Of a DNA stretch of 56,401 bases, positions 26,464 through 36,652 are shown one piece after another. The notes beneath the pieces were generated by a model, which worked only from the letters and a program-made list of their open reading frames with translations, made no database searches and was not told the origin of the DNA. The translations under genes and the position numbers were made by a program. Source of the stretch: Vibrio variabilis (GTDB lineage: Bacteria > Pseudomonadota > Gammaproteobacteria > Enterobacterales > Vibrionaceae); NCBI RefSeq assembly GCF_003263785.1, contig NZ_JYJK01000095.1:1-56401 (forward strand), in the 5' to 3' direction. Positions within the stretch are counted from its first letter, which is position 1; each line of letters begins with the position of its first letter.

Positions 26464-27812
26464 TCAAGCACTCGGCTGAGCCTGAAACAGCGTCGCGAGC
26501 TCAGTCAAGCTACGGGTAAGATTCACCGCTTCGTTGGCGTCTTGCAGTAGATAACCTTTGAGCTGAGGATGCATCGCTACCGCACGGTCTAGTTCTGGAT
26601 CTTGCCCCGGTTGATATCCGCCAAGTGGCAGCAGTTCTTTGACCTGCAGATAGCTCGAGTAAAGCTGCCTGAATTGATTCGCAATGGTGGAATGCGCTTG
26701 CGGGGTACAACCCGACATACAGCGGCTGATCGAGCATTGATATCAATCGCCGGATAATGACCTTGCTCCGCGAGCTGACGAGACAGCACGACATGGCCAT
26801 CAAGAATAGCTCGCGCCGAATCGACCACAGGATCTTGCTGGTCGTCACCCTCTGCCAGCACAGTATAGATAGCGGTTAAGCTGCCATCAGGGTGTTCGCT
26901 GTTACCGGCACGCTCCAATAGCTGCGGCAAGACACTGAATACCGAAGGCGGGTACCCTCGTGAAGCCGGCGGCTCGCCCAGTGCGAGCGCGATTTCACGC
27001 TGCGCCATGGCATAGCGGGTGAGTGAATCCATCAGCAGCAACACGTCATTGCCTTTATCTCGAAAATACTCCGCCACGCGATGACATAGCTGAGTCGCTC
27101 GCAGTCTCATAAGCGGTGATTCATCAGCAGGAGCGGCAATGATGATCGCTTTGCGGCGCATCTCTTCGGTAAGGTTGCGCTCGATAAATTCACGCACCTC
27201 ACGGCCACGTTCACCAATGAGTCCAACCACAATCACGTCCGCTTCGGTGTTTTGAGTGATCATCCCCATCAAAACACTTTTACCGACACCACTGCCCGCC
27301 ATCAAACCGATGCGCTGACCTTTACCCACGGTGAGCAAACCATTAATGGCGCGCACGCCGACATCGAGCGGCGTATCCACCGGGCGTCTTTTAAGTGGGT
27401 TGATGGGATTTGGCTCCAACGATACTCGCTCGCCGCCTTTGAGTTTCACGCCATCATCAAGCGCTTCCCCCAATCCATTCACCACACGCCTAACCAGTGA
27501 TTGCCCAGACTTGACCGAGCTATCGCCATCGAGCGGCACCACTTTGGCACCAGCAAACAGTCCGCCCAGTCTGCGCACAGGCATGAGATAAGCAATATTA
27601 TGGTCAAAACCCACTACCTGAGCTTCAATCATGTCGCCTTCGTCGGTTTCTACCAAGCAGCGCTGCTCGAGCTTAAATCGGCAACCGACCGCTTGTAGCA
27701 TCAGGCCATTCACTTTTACCAAACGCCCTGTCACTCGCGCGACGGGAATGGTACTTAACGAGGCAATCGCATCGTGTAAGCGGTCGTTAAGAAGCGGCGA
27801 GATGTTAGACAT
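26464..27812 (-). CDS. fliI: Lateral flagellar export ATPase FliI (frame broken as read)
   Basis: F1-beta-like ATPase that energises flagellar export. The Walker A motif AGSGVGKSV and Walker B region VLLLMDSLTRYAMAQRE are present, with GEPPASRGYPPSVF. The start at 27812 (MSNISPLL) overlaps the fliH stop in ATGTCTAA and is preferred over the ATG eight codons upstream. One base is missing near 26733, after PAIDINA; the rest, ISRCMSGCTPQAHSTIANQF, is in another frame. Restored length is about 450. This is the lateral paralogue by context. Confidence 0.93.
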
Positions 27813-28554
27813 CGCGTTCCTCAGCGTCATTGGCAATCACTTCATCCAGCAAGTGCTCTTTTACCGCATCCATGCACGTCTCTAAGCGAGAGTCACAACT
27901 GGCATCCGCTTCTGCCTCATCGGTGACCAGATGACAGCCACCAACTGGAAGTTCAGCTTTCGCCACCAGCTTCCAGCCTGCGGCAAGTTCTGGATTGATA
28001 TCAGTAATACGCTCTAGGTCTTGAGGGTTTAGGAACACGGTGACCTTTTCCGACTTACCCGGCATGGCTTCCAGCGTTTCATCAACTAGTGCGAGTATTT
28101 GCTGCGGCATTAGTGTCAGTTCCGCGCGGATGACTTGCTGGGCAACCTTTTGCACCAACTCACAAATCACATGCCGTTGCTGCTGCTCTTTCTCTTCCTG
28201 CCAGCGCGAGAGCGCCACATAAATATCGTTCACCGGTTTGACGGCGTCCAAGTAGGTCTGCTTGCCAGCTTGCTCACCTGAGACAAAGCCTTGCTGAAAA
28301 CCTTCTTTCTGGCCTTCGGTTATCCCTTGCTGCTTGCCTTGTTCAACGCCTTGGTTAAACCCTTCGCGATGACCGCGCTCAAGGCCTTGTTGAAAACCCT
28401 CTTCCAGACGCTGCTGAATATCCATTTGCGTCGGTGCGTCATCCCAGTTGAGATCCGCCGCCAGTTCTTCACTGGCAGAAGGCTGAGCAACAGGCGGAAA
28501 GCGGTGCTGACGATAACCTGTTGCTGGCAATGTGAATACTTTGCTGCGCGTCAT
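27805..28554 (-). CDS. fliH: Lateral flagellar FliH, negative regulator of FliI
   Basis: 249 residues. Between about 53 and 98 there is a run of GxxxG-type repeats (EGFQQGLERGHREGFNQG and onwards), the known signature of FliH, followed by a helical and a globular C-terminal domain (SEKVTVFLNPQDLERI). FliH forms a dimer on FliI and tethers it to the export gate. It overlaps fliI by eight bases and follows fliG by two. Frame intact. Confidence 0.92.
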   Translation of the reverse strand: MTRSKVFTLPATGYRQHRFPPVAQPSASEELAADLNWDDAPTQMDIQQRLEEGFQQGLERGHREGFNQGVEQGKQQGITEGQKEGFQQGFVSGEQAGKQTYLDAVKPVNDIYVALSRWQEEKEQQQRHVICELVQKVAQQVIRAELTLMPQQILALVDETLEAMPGKSEKVTVFLNPQDLERITDINPELAAGWKLVAKAELPVGGCHLVTDEAEADASCDSRLETCMDAVKEHLLDEVIANDAEERDV

Positions 28555-28556
28555 GA

Positions 28557-29570
28557 TTACTCCACCGTCTGCTCTTGATACAGAGTTAGTTCAATCTCAC
28601 CAGCTTCCGACATCTCTTTGATGATTTGCATGATCTCATTGCGGGCACGCTCCACAGCACTCAGCGGTACGGCGCCGCGCAGTTGCATGTCATCTTCTAG
28701 CGCTTTGACCATACGCTGCGGCATCGAGCTTTGATTGCTTGCTGCAAGGTAATTTCCGCGCCTTTCAGTGCAACAGACCATAGCTCGACAGGCACCTGTT
28801 GTACCAAGCATCCATAGTGTCTTCACGCTGTCTGCCAAGTACCATAAAGTCGAACATGTTCTCTTCAATTTCGCTCACCACCTTCTCATCATGCAGCTTG
28901 AGCATTTCCATCAACATGGCGCGGTCGCCAGAGAAGCGGTTGATGATGTCAGCCACTTGCTTCACGCCAGACATTGGCGCACTCTGACTCACCGAAACTT
29001 GCTCGATGCAGCGCTCAATCAGCTCATTCAGATCGCCCACCACTTGATGATCAATATCTTGCAATGTGGCAATGCGATACAGCAGCTCATCATGGTAGTC
29101 CGATGGCAAGTGGTTCAGCACTTGCGATGAGGTTTCTGGTGGCAAGTAAGCTAAGAAAATCGCCTGCATTTGCGGGTGTTCACTGGCAACAAAGCGCGCC
29201 AGGACTTCAGCTTCGACCCATTGCAATCTCTGCATGTTATTGCGAATTTCATCGCCGTATAGGTTGTTCAGTAGGCCTTTAGCCAAATCGTTACCCAAAG
29301 CCTTGCGCAGCGTATTCGACAAGTACTCTTTTGATGCGCCGCGAATACCACTGTGCTGCCTAAAGTCGTCAAAGAAGTGCTGAATAACATTCTTCGCACT
29401 GTCACTCTTGATGCCACTGAGCTTTGCCATGCTTTGGTGACGCGCTGAGTTTCATCACGAGAGAAGTGACGCAATACCTGTGCGGCGGCATCTTCTCCCA
29501 TGCCGAGCAGCACCAATGCCGTGCGTTCGACGTGACTAAGCGTTGCTGGCGTTGACTGTGCTGTTTTCAT
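28557..29570 (-). CDS. fliG: Lateral flagellar motor switch protein FliG (frame broken as read)
   Basis: Rotor protein whose C-terminal charged helix meets the stator. The N-terminus (VERTALVLLGMGEDAAAQVL), middle (EVLARFVASEHPQMQAIFLAYL, an EHPQ motif) and C-terminus (VADIINRFSGDRAMLMEML, MVLGRQREDTMDA) are all recognisable but spread over four frame segments. One base is missing near each of 29430, 28806 and 28728; the segment between the last two reads VPVELWSVALKGAEITLQQA. Restored length is about 338. The start overlaps the fliF end by 35 bases. Confidence 0.92.
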
Positions 29571-31278
29571 TGACGTTTACCCATTGTTTAAGGACTTCGG
29601 CCACGCGCTCCGGCTCTTCGGTCGCGATAAGTTGTAGATGTTTCAATTGCAGTTCAAGCGGTGATCCCGGCGGTGGCAACATATCGCTGCTCGCATCCAG
29701 TCCAGACGATGTCGACTCAATTCCGCGCTCCGTTAGCTTGCGGTTGAGACGCTCTTCGCGCTCACGCTCTTCGCGCGTTTGAATGTTTTCTTGGTACTCT
29801 TCTTCTTGAGGCTCAGCGAACTCCAGTTCATGACCACGCTTGTCGGCGCCGGTTAAATGCATGATCAGTGGACGCAACACAAAGAAGATCATTGCCATGC
29901 CAAGCATGCCACCAATCACGTAGCGCAGCGGCTGCTGAACCGTAGGATCTTGCCACCACGGCATCGCTGGCGGCGCTTCAATTTCGATTGGCGTGAAGTT
30001 AAAGCTCATCAAGCTCAGACTATCGCCACGCTCGGTAGAGATGCCCACTGCATCGGTGATCATGGTAGAGATTTGTGCACGCTCTGCCGGTGTCCACGCC
30101 GTGCCGTTTGGCGCTGCGGTTTCGTTAAGTAGAACAGAAACACTCAACTTATCGATTTGACCTTGTTGGTACTGAGTGCGACGAACGCTGCTACCGACCG
30201 CATACTGACGATTCAGCTCACTACGTGCGTTGGTATTTTGACTGTCGTTGGTTGGCACCTCACCCGTGACTGGCGGTTGGTTACTTAAAGAGCCCGGAAT
30301 ACCAAGAGCAATCTTATCGACGGTGTTATTTTGAATGCTGTGCTCGTTACGTACCACCGGGTTGGAATCGAGTATTTCTTGAGTCTCTTCAACTTGGCTG
30401 AAATCCATATCCGCTGCGACTTGAACACGGAAGTTACTTGGCCCAACAATCGGCGTTAGCATGTCGGCGGCGCGCTGGATGATCTGCTTCTCAACGTTCT
30501 TTTGATACTCCAGATATTTCGCATTCACCTTGCCGGTTGCCGCCGAAGCAACATCCGCACTGAGCAAGCGGCCGTATTGGTCAATGACCGATACCGCCTC
30601 AGACTTCATACCGGTGACACTGCCCACCACCAAGTTGATGATCGCTTCCACTTGATCCGGCTTGAGATCTTCACCCGGTTTTAGCTCAATCATCACCGAC
30701 GCCGAAGGATCTTCACCTTGTTGGCGCACAAACAGGGTTTGTCTTGGAATGGCTAAATGCACACGAGCATTGGAAATGGCATTAAGAGAGATGATGGTGC
30801 GAACCAACTCCCCTTCTAAGCCATGACGATAGCGCGCGTTTTCCATAAATTGGCTGGTACCCAGTGAGCTGTCTTCTTTGAGAGAATCCAGACCGGTTGG
30901 CAACTGAGCTTTAACGCCCTTCGCTGCCAGTAGCATACGGATCTTCGCCACTTGCCCTTCGGCAACAAGCACTTGGCCATTTTGTTCTTGAAGACGATAA
31001 GCGATGCCTTCCGACTCCAACACCGAAACAATTTCGCCAATATCAAAACGCTCTTGCTGGCTATACAGAGGACGATAACTTTGCGATGAACTCCATAGCG
31101 CGACCACAATGATCGCCGCAACAATCGCCGCCAACACAGCAGACAATACAAGATTTCGCTGCGAGCTCGACCATAGCTTTTTCAATCTGGCTTGAACGTC
31201 GTCTGTTTGGGATGCCGACTTAGGCGCGACATCAATAGAGCCCGGCATGGTCGCCGTTTGAGGTGCTAATTCAGACAT
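29536..31278 (-). CDS. fliF: Lateral flagellar MS-ring protein FliF
   Basis: 580 residues. Two membrane segments (about 43-63 and 455-475) bracket the large periplasmic ring-building region with YRPLYSQQ, GLEGELVRTI and VHLAIPRQTLFVRQQ. The cytoplasmic C-terminus that binds FliG is the last 40 residues (LELQLKHLQLIATEEPERVAEVLKQW and on). FliF is the base on which the rotor and export gate assemble. It starts three bases after the fliE stop. Frame intact. Confidence 0.96.
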   Translation of the reverse strand: MSELAPQTATMPGSIDVAPKSASQTDDVQARLKKLWSSSQRNLVLSAVLAAIVAAIIVVALWSSSQSYRPLYSQQERFDIGEIVSVLESEGIAYRLQEQNGQVLVAEGQVAKIRMLLAAKGVKAQLPTGLDSLKEDSSLGTSQFMENARYRHGLEGELVRTIISLNAISNARVHLAIPRQTLFVRQQGEDPSASVMIELKPGEDLKPDQVEAIINLVVGSVTGMKSEAVSVIDQYGRLLSADVASAATGKVNAKYLEYQKNVEKQIIQRAADMLTPIVGPSNFRVQVAADMDFSQVEETQEILDSNPVVRNEHSIQNNTVDKIALGIPGSLSNQPPVTGEVPTNDSQNTNARSELNRQYAVGSSVRRTQYQQGQIDKLSVSVLLNETAAPNGTAWTPAERAQISTMITDAVGISTERGDSLSLMSFNFTPIEIEAPPAMPWWQDPTVQQPLRYVIGGMLGMAMIFFVLRPLIMHLTGADKRGHELEFAEPQEEEYQENIQTREEREREERLNRKLTERGIESTSSGLDASSDMLPPPGSPLELQLKHLQLIATEEPERVAEVLKQWVNVNENSTVNASNA

Positions 31279-31281
31279 AGG

Positions 31282-31638
31282 TTACACCGGCATCTTCATG
31301 ACATCTTCAAAGGACGCCACGACCTTGTTGCGAACCTGCATCAGTGCCGAGAAAGACAAGCTGGCTTTTTGGCTGGCAATCATCGCGCCCACCAAGTCAT
31401 CACTTTGACCCGTTTCCACCGCCGTCATTTTCTTCGATGCTAGCGATTGGTGCTCATTGACCATATCGAGGACATTTTTCATCGCCCCAGAAAACGCCAA
31501 CGGTTGATTGACCTTTTGCGTATCCATAGGATTGTTGGTCACCATAAAGTCCGGTTGAACTTGCTGCTGCATCGCTTGCATCTTGGTCAGCATCAACTGC
31601 TCTGCGGATACGGCATTATTGATAGGTTGCATCGCCAT
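31282..31638 (-). CDS. fliE: Lateral flagellar hook-basal body protein FliE
   Basis: 118 residues. The C-terminal half has the FliE signature (VETGQSDDLVGAMIASQKASLSFSAL, here split by position 70-100, then MQVRNKVVASFEDVMKMPV). FliE joins the MS ring to the rod. It follows lafK by 12 bases in the same direction, so motY-lafK-fliEFGHIJ is one unit. Confidence 0.93.
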   Translation of the reverse strand: MAMQPINNAVSAEQLMLTKMQAMQQQVQPDFMVTNNPMDTQKVNQPLAFSGAMKNVLDMVNEHQSLASKKMTAVETGQSDDLVGAMIASQKASLSFSALMQVRNKVVASFEDVMKMPV

Positions 31639-31650
31639 CTAATTTCTCCT

Positions 31651-33003
31651 TTATGCAGCCGAGCCGATGGCTGACTGTAAATCAATTCCTTGCTCACGCA
31701 TCGCGGCTAGCTTGTAGCGCAGTGCACGTGTAGTTACCCCAAGCGCATCCGCTGTTTTCGTGCGGTTACCGCCAAATTGGCGCAACTTTTCGAGAATAAA
31801 CTGGAACTCGGCCTGTTTTTTCACTTCCACATGCCCCATACCTTGTTTTCCCATCCCTTGATGGATAGCCGCGCTTGCCGTTGGCAGTTCGACTGGCAGC
31901 ATCAAGTCGTGCGCAGTAATGTAGTCGCCGTGACGCATGACTAAGGCACGCTGAATGACGTTTTCAAGCTCGCGGATATTACCCGGCCAGTGGTAGTGAC
32001 ACAGCGCTTGCTCGGCATCCGCCGATAAATGGCAATTGCTGTGCTCTTTGTATTTGTTGATGAAGAATTGGCTGATCGGCAAAATGTCTTCTTTGCGATC
32101 GCGCAGTGGTGGCCAGTGCAGTGGCAGCACATCTAGACGGTAATAGAGATCTTCTCGGAACTGACCTTTACGCACTTCCTCACGAAGGTCTTTGTTGGTC
32201 GCGGCAATCACACGAATATCCAAAGCGATCGCTTTATGGCTGCCAACACGCTCGACCTCTCGCTCTTGCAGCACACGCAGCAACTTAGCTTGTACTGCTG
32301 GTGACATTTCACCAATTTCATCGAGCAAAATGGTGCCGCCATTAGCCTCTTCAAACTTACCCGACTGAGAGCCTGTCGCGCCGGTAAAGGCACCTTTAAC
32401 GTGACCAAACAGCACGGCTTCGAGCATCGATTCTGGGATTGCTGCACAGTTCACTGCCACAAAAGGCTGATTGCTGCGTGGGGATTGATCGTGAACATAG
32501 CGAGCCAATACTTCTTTACCGGTACCCGATTCACCCGTAATCAATACGCTAGCGCTCGTGCAAGCGGCACGATGCGCCAATTGCAATACTTGTTTACTGC
32601 GCCATGATTCCGCCACGATGTTTGCCATCGGTTTTTCCAGCGCTTCCACGCGCTGAATTAGGCTCAGTAGCTGCGCGCCTTCAAATGGTCGCAATAGGTA
32701 ATCCGTCGCACCTGCTTTCATTGCTTCGGCCGCCAAGATCCCCTGGTCTTGTTCAACAATGGCAATCGCCACACCCGGATTGGATTTACGTTGATGACAA
32801 GCAATCCATTCACGAACACTCATGTCCGGCAGCGCTGAGCTGATTAAGCTGATGGTGGCTTTATCTTGGAGCAGTGCCGCACGTCCTGTTTTCACATGCG
32901 TCACGCTAAAGCCCTGCTCTGTCAGCAAGTCGATTATCGGCGCGGCATTGATGTCGCAAGGCTCAACGAAGAGAATATCCTTATGCATTAGCTGAGTTGG
33001 CAT
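31651..33003 (-). CDS. lafK: LafK, sigma-54-dependent lateral flagellar activator
   Basis: 450 residues. Residues 1 to about 115 resemble a receiver domain but carry no clear phosphorylation DD/D set. The central AAA+ domain has the Walker A GESGTGKE, the sigma-54 contact loop GAFTGA and DEIGEMS. A Fis-type helix-turn-helix ends the protein (GGNRTKTADALGVTTRALRYKL). In V. parahaemolyticus LafK turns on the middle lateral flagellar genes. It begins one base after the motY stop. Confidence 0.94.
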   Translation of the reverse strand: MPTQLMHKDILFVEPCDINAAPIIDLLTEQGFSVTHVKTGRAALLQDKATISLISSALPDMSVREWIACHQRKSNPGVAIAIVEQDQGILAAEAMKAGATDYLLRPFEGAQLLSLIQRVEALEKPMANIVAESWRSKQVLQLAHRAACTSASVLITGESGTGKEVLARYVHDQSPRSNQPFVAVNCAAIPESMLEAVLFGHVKGAFTGATGSQSGKFEEANGGTILLDEIGEMSPAVQAKLLRVLQEREVERVGSHKAIALDIRVIAATNKDLREEVRKGQFREDLYYRLDVLPLHWPPLRDRKEDILPISQFFINKYKEHSNCHLSADAEQALCHYHWPGNIRELENVIQRALVMRHGDYITAHDLMLPVELPTASAAIHQGMGKQGMGHVEVKKQAEFQFILEKLRQFGGNRTKTADALGVTTRALRYKLAAMREQGIDLQSAIGSAA

Positions 33004-34009
33004 TTATTGCACCTCTGTCTTCTGATCCATTGAAGACGCTGATTGTGAAGAATCGTGTCTGACTACGCGTACGGTGACGCGACGGTTTTTCGCTTGGCCA
33101 AATTCGGTATCATTTGGTGCTCACTGGGTAACGAGCGCCATGGGCACGGACTTCAATAAGCGACTTCGGTGCGCCAAGCTCCATCAAGGTGCTGGCCACA
33201 TCATCAGCTCGCACGCGCGACATCTGTAAATTACTCGTGGTACTGCCTACATTGTCGGTATGGCCATCGACCAGCACTTTAGACACGCTATGGTCTGCAT
33301 TGAGGTAGCTCACTAAGGATTCCAAGGTACGACGCTGTTCGCTCGACACCACACGTTGGCCAAATTCAAAGTTCAGCACCACGTCGCGTGCTTGCTGATA
33401 GCTCATTTCTGGAAGCGCAATACGGCAAGCGTTGAATCGAACAAACGCAGACTCAATGCGAGTCGATGGCAATACGTAAGCGTCGCTGGGCGTATGCGCA
33501 TCCGACATCGCGCTCACTCGCATCCAAGCGCCTTTGCTCATAGCACCGAGCAACGGCTCAATGCCAACATCAAAGATCGCATAGCCCGTGGTGGTTTTTG
33601 CCGCTCTGTCGACCATGCTGTGCTGCGTTGGAGTTTGCCAAGGCGCAGTCAGCTGAAATAACTCGGCTTGTTGAATAGGTTTATTCGGTAAATAAAGAAC
33701 AGCGGAAAGCGGATTATTTGGTTCCGCGTGGAAGTAAAACTTCCCCATATTATTTGGCAGTTGATGTTCAAGCAGACACTCAAATTCACCCTCTTTGGCC
33801 TGCCAATTAACCAAATCCATAGGTATATTAACGTCAGCGCCAAATGAGAGATTAGTCCCAAAAACAAAGCTGCTAGAAACAAGTAACACAAACAATTTAT
33901 TAACAACTTTAGTTTGGAACTGTATTTTACAATCCTTTGACCAAGAAAAACTGGTCGATAATAAAGGAATTCTATTTTTCCCTGCCCGAGAATTCATATT
34001 GCCATCCAT
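33004..34009 (-). CDS. motY: MotY-like T-ring protein of the lateral motor (frame broken as read)
   Basis: About 335 residues after repair. A hydrophobic signal-like segment (NKLFVLLVSSSFVFGTNLSFGA, about 38-58) follows an oddly long N-terminus, so the true start may be inside. The middle is the MotY-N domain. The C-terminus is OmpA-like and peptidoglycan-binding (VDGHTDNVGSTTSNLQMSRVRA). As read the frame stops at 33110; one missing A near 33114 restores DTEFGQAKNRRVTVRVVRH and the stop at 33004. MotY surrounds the basal body and holds the stators. Confidence 0.88.
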
Positions 34010-34385
34010 CTAATGTTTATGTTGCTGACATATACAAACCTAGTGTCATATAAGCCACACCGCTTGAAAGACATCAATCAAGTGCTTATAAAACATAAAT
34101 TTAGGTAAATCACTCATTCTGACACTGATAGCCCATGCGGTGTACAGGCTATTTATCTGGCGAATTAAACACCGAGATATAATTATTATTGAAGTAAGCT
34201 ACCTGCATTTATTTTATATTTAAAGATGGTTTATTAAGTGATAACAAACATATGAACCAAGTTCACAGATTTACATTCAAGGGCTAAAAACAACTAAAAA
34301 AACCAGAGTAGACTGACGAAAAATGACATTGTTAACGCCAATTAGCGTGTCATTTACAACAGGTAAATCAGTCAAGAGATTTAAG
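34010..34385. promoter_or_regulatory. Divergent control region of the two lateral flagellar units
   Basis: 376 A/T-rich bases between motY (left) and fliM (right) must hold the promoters of both long units. A TATAAT occurs on the plus strand at 34178-34183 but without a good -35. I searched both strands by eye for a sigma-54 TGGC-N8-TGC element and found none, so early expression may depend on sigma-70 plus an activator. No other feature is recognised. Confidence 0.4.
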
Positions 34386-35210
34386 ATGAATATGGATGAA
34401 CAAATTGTAACCGAATCAGATTCTGTTCAAGCACTAAATGTTGAATTATTAGGCAAGCCTATTCATATCATCAAAAATAAGCTTGAGTCGATTATTAATA
34501 GCTCACAGCAATATTTAACCAACGAACTTCAAGCTTGGTTAAAAACGCCTAGCATTCATGTCGAACTGACTGACATTCAGCTCAGTACGCTAGGTGCAAA
34601 TCTACTTGATAGCCGCAACTGCGCAGCGCAAAAGCACGCCACTCAAGGCGCACTGTATGTCTCTGTTGAGCCCATGATGCTCATGAGACTCTCCGATGAA
34701 TTCTACGGTGCAGGCATCGAGCGCAGCCAAGCGGAACTCACCAACAGCGATGTTCGTTTGCTGCAACGTATCAGCAAACATGTAGCAAGCTGGATTGCCC
34801 CAAATGACACCTGGCAAACGCAAGAACTCGAGACCCTAACCGGGATTGGCATTGTCGCCACCCTAACGATTCAGATGCAAGATAAGCAGGCGCCCCTCAC
34901 CATGGTGCTGGATAGCGATCTGATTCAGACCTTGGTCAGCGAGCTTGAGCTTACGGCCAACCCAGAGCTGGCCAGCGAATTCTGTCAGGCACTTCACACC
35001 ACGCCAGTCAAATTGAATGTGCAATTGAGCAAGAGTGTCATGCCATTGACTCAGGTTCTCGATCTCAAACCAGACGACATTCTACCTATCGAATTACTTA
35101 ACCACGCCCCAGTTAACATCGGCAAACAAACGCTGTTTACAGGTCGTGTCGCCGAACAAGACGGCCAACTGGTACTGATTTTAAACGAAGATAAGGAAAC
35201 CCACCGATGA
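34386..35210 (+). CDS. fliM: Lateral flagellar switch protein FliM (short form)
   Basis: About 274 residues from the ATG at 34386 (MNMDEQIVTES), preferred over 34323. It resembles FliM in the central fold (MLMRLSDEFYGAG) and has a C-terminal SpoA domain (LFTGRVAEQDGQLVLIL). It is about 60 residues shorter than chemotactic FliM, and the N-terminal CheY-binding peptide (LSQxEIDALL) is absent. Together with FliG and FliN it forms the C ring. It overlaps fliN by four bases. Frame intact. Confidence 0.85.
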   Translation: MNMDEQIVTESDSVQALNVELLGKPIHIIKNKLESIINSSQQYLTNELQAWLKTPSIHVELTDIQLSTLGANLLDSRNCAAQKHATQGALYVSVEPMMLMRLSDEFYGAGIERSQAELTNSDVRLLQRISKHVASWIAPNDTWQTQELETLTGIGIVATLTIQMQDKQAPLTMVLDSDLIQTLVSELELTANPELASEFCQALHTTPVKLNVQLSKSVMPLTQVLDLKPDDILPIELLNHAPVNIGKQTLFTGRVAEQDGQLVLILNEDKETHR

Positions 35211-35578
35211 GCGAATCGCTAGATCAGACGGCTTTCGATAGCAACGATTTACAGTTCGATGATTTTGAACTGGAAGATTTCGATACCGATACGCCGGTTG
35301 CTGCCGCGCCGAACACCGCGACACGCAATCTGGATTTTTTCAAAAACATTCCTGTTACCGTAACGCTGGAAGTCGCCAGCAAAGAGATTGCCCTTGGCGA
35401 CCTAATGACGGCGGGAGAAGGCAGCATTATTGAGCTAGATAAACTCAACGGCGAACCACTGGATGTGAAAGTGAATGGCTCCCTGATGGGACACGCGGAA
35501 GTTGTGGTCGTCAATGATAAGTACGGCCTGCGCCTTATCGACGTAGTGGAATCCGCGCTCACTTCCATGGGTAAGTAA
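35207..35578 (+). CDS. fliN: Lateral flagellar switch protein FliN
   Basis: 123 residues. An acidic N-terminus (about 1-30) precedes a SpoA domain with IPVTVTLEVASKEIALGDLM and GEPLDVKVNGSLMGHAEVVV. FliN builds the lower C ring and docks FliH/FliI. It overlaps fliM by four bases and is followed by fliP after six. Confidence 0.95.
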   Translation: MSESLDQTAFDSNDLQFDDFELEDFDTDTPVAAAPNTATRNLDFFKNIPVTVTLEVASKEIALGDLMTAGEGSIIELDKLNGEPLDVKVNGSLMGHAEVVVVNDKYGLRLIDVVESALTSMGK

Positions 35579-35584
35579 CCGAGC

Positions 35585-36373
35585 ATGTTGAGCTTAAGCA
35601 CTCAAACATTTCCTACACCGAGATGGCGCACACTCGCCTCGCTCTGTGTGGTTGGCGTGCTGCTATTACTTAGTAGCCAGCCAGCTTGGGCTGAGAATGG
35701 ACTGACTTTTTTGACTGTCAACGATGGTCAGTCGGAACAAGAGTACAGCGTTAAGCTGCAGATTTTGCTACTGATGACAGCGCTGAGCTTTTTGCCGGCG
35801 TTCTTGCTGATGGCCACCAGCTTCACGCGCATCATTGTTGTGTTGGCAATCTTGCGTCAAGCCCTCGGCTTGCAGCAAAGCCCGCCCAACCGAGTGCTAA
35901 TTGGTATTGCCTTGTGTTTGAGTATTCTCATCATGCGCCCAGTCTGGAGCGATGTGTATGAGAATGCGTTTTTGCCCTACGACCAGGGTGAAATCACTTT
36001 GATGCAAGCATTCTCAACTGCAGAAAAGCCGGTTCGTCACTTTATGTTGGCGCAAACCCAGCGCAACTCGCTGGAGCAAATGCTGCGCATTGCCAATGAG
36101 CCTGTTGATTCTGATGTGGAAGAGATCTCGTTCGCGATTGTGCTGCCTGCGTTTGTTATCAGTGAGCTAAAAACTGCATTCCAGATTGGTTTTATGCTGT
36201 TTATTCCTTTTTTGATCATCGACTTAGTGGTAGCTAGTGTCTTGATGGCCATGGGTATGATGATGCTGTCGCCGCTAATTGTGTCACTGCCATTTAAGTT
36301 GGTGGTGTTCGTATTGGTCGATGGCTGGGCGATGACGGTAGGCACACTTTCTGCCAGCTTTAGTACCGGGTAA
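35585..36373 (+). CDS. fliP: Lateral flagellar export gate protein FliP
   Basis: 262 residues with a cleavable signal peptide (about 1-32, ending QPAWA) and four membrane segments. Family motifs LSFLPAFLLMATSFTRIIVV and QTPPN-like QQSPPNRVLIG are present, as is FLIIDLVVASVLMAMGMMM. FliP5-FliQ4-FliR1 form the export gate core. Frame intact. Confidence 0.96.
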   Translation: MLSLSTQTFPTPRWRTLASLCVVGVLLLLSSQPAWAENGLTFLTVNDGQSEQEYSVKLQILLLMTALSFLPAFLLMATSFTRIIVVLAILRQALGLQQSPPNRVLIGIALCLSILIMRPVWSDVYENAFLPYDQGEITLMQAFSTAEKPVRHFMLAQTQRNSLEQMLRIANEPVDSDVEEISFAIVLPAFVISELKTAFQIGFMLFIPFLIIDLVVASVLMAMGMMMLSPLIVSLPFKLVVFVLVDGWAMTVGTLSASFSTG

Positions 36374-36382
36374 GGACACGCT

Positions 36383-36652
36383 ATGACCCCAGAAATGACT
36401 GTCGCGCTGTTCTCTAACGCCGTTTGGCTCATCATCACTATGGTGATGGTACTCGTGGTACCCGGACTCTTGGTTGGTTTAGTGATTGCGGTGTTTCAAG
36501 CCGCAACACAGATCCAAGAACAAACATTGAGCTTTCTCCCTAAGCTACTGGCTACCTTGCTGATGGTGATTTTTGCCGGCCACTGGATGCTGAGAAAACT
36601 GATGGAATTATTCGACTACTTGTTCCACAACATTCCAGGGATGATTGGTTGA
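36383..36652 (+). CDS. fliQ: Lateral flagellar export gate protein FliQ
   Basis: 89 residues with two membrane helices and the FliQ core GLVIAVFQAATQIQEQTLSF. It follows fliP by nine bases, and its TGA overlaps the fliR ATG. Confidence 0.95.
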   Translation: MTPEMTVALFSNAVWLIITMVMVLVVPGLLVGLVIAVFQAATQIQEQTLSFLPKLLATLLMVIFAGHWMLRKLMELFDYLFHNIPGMIG

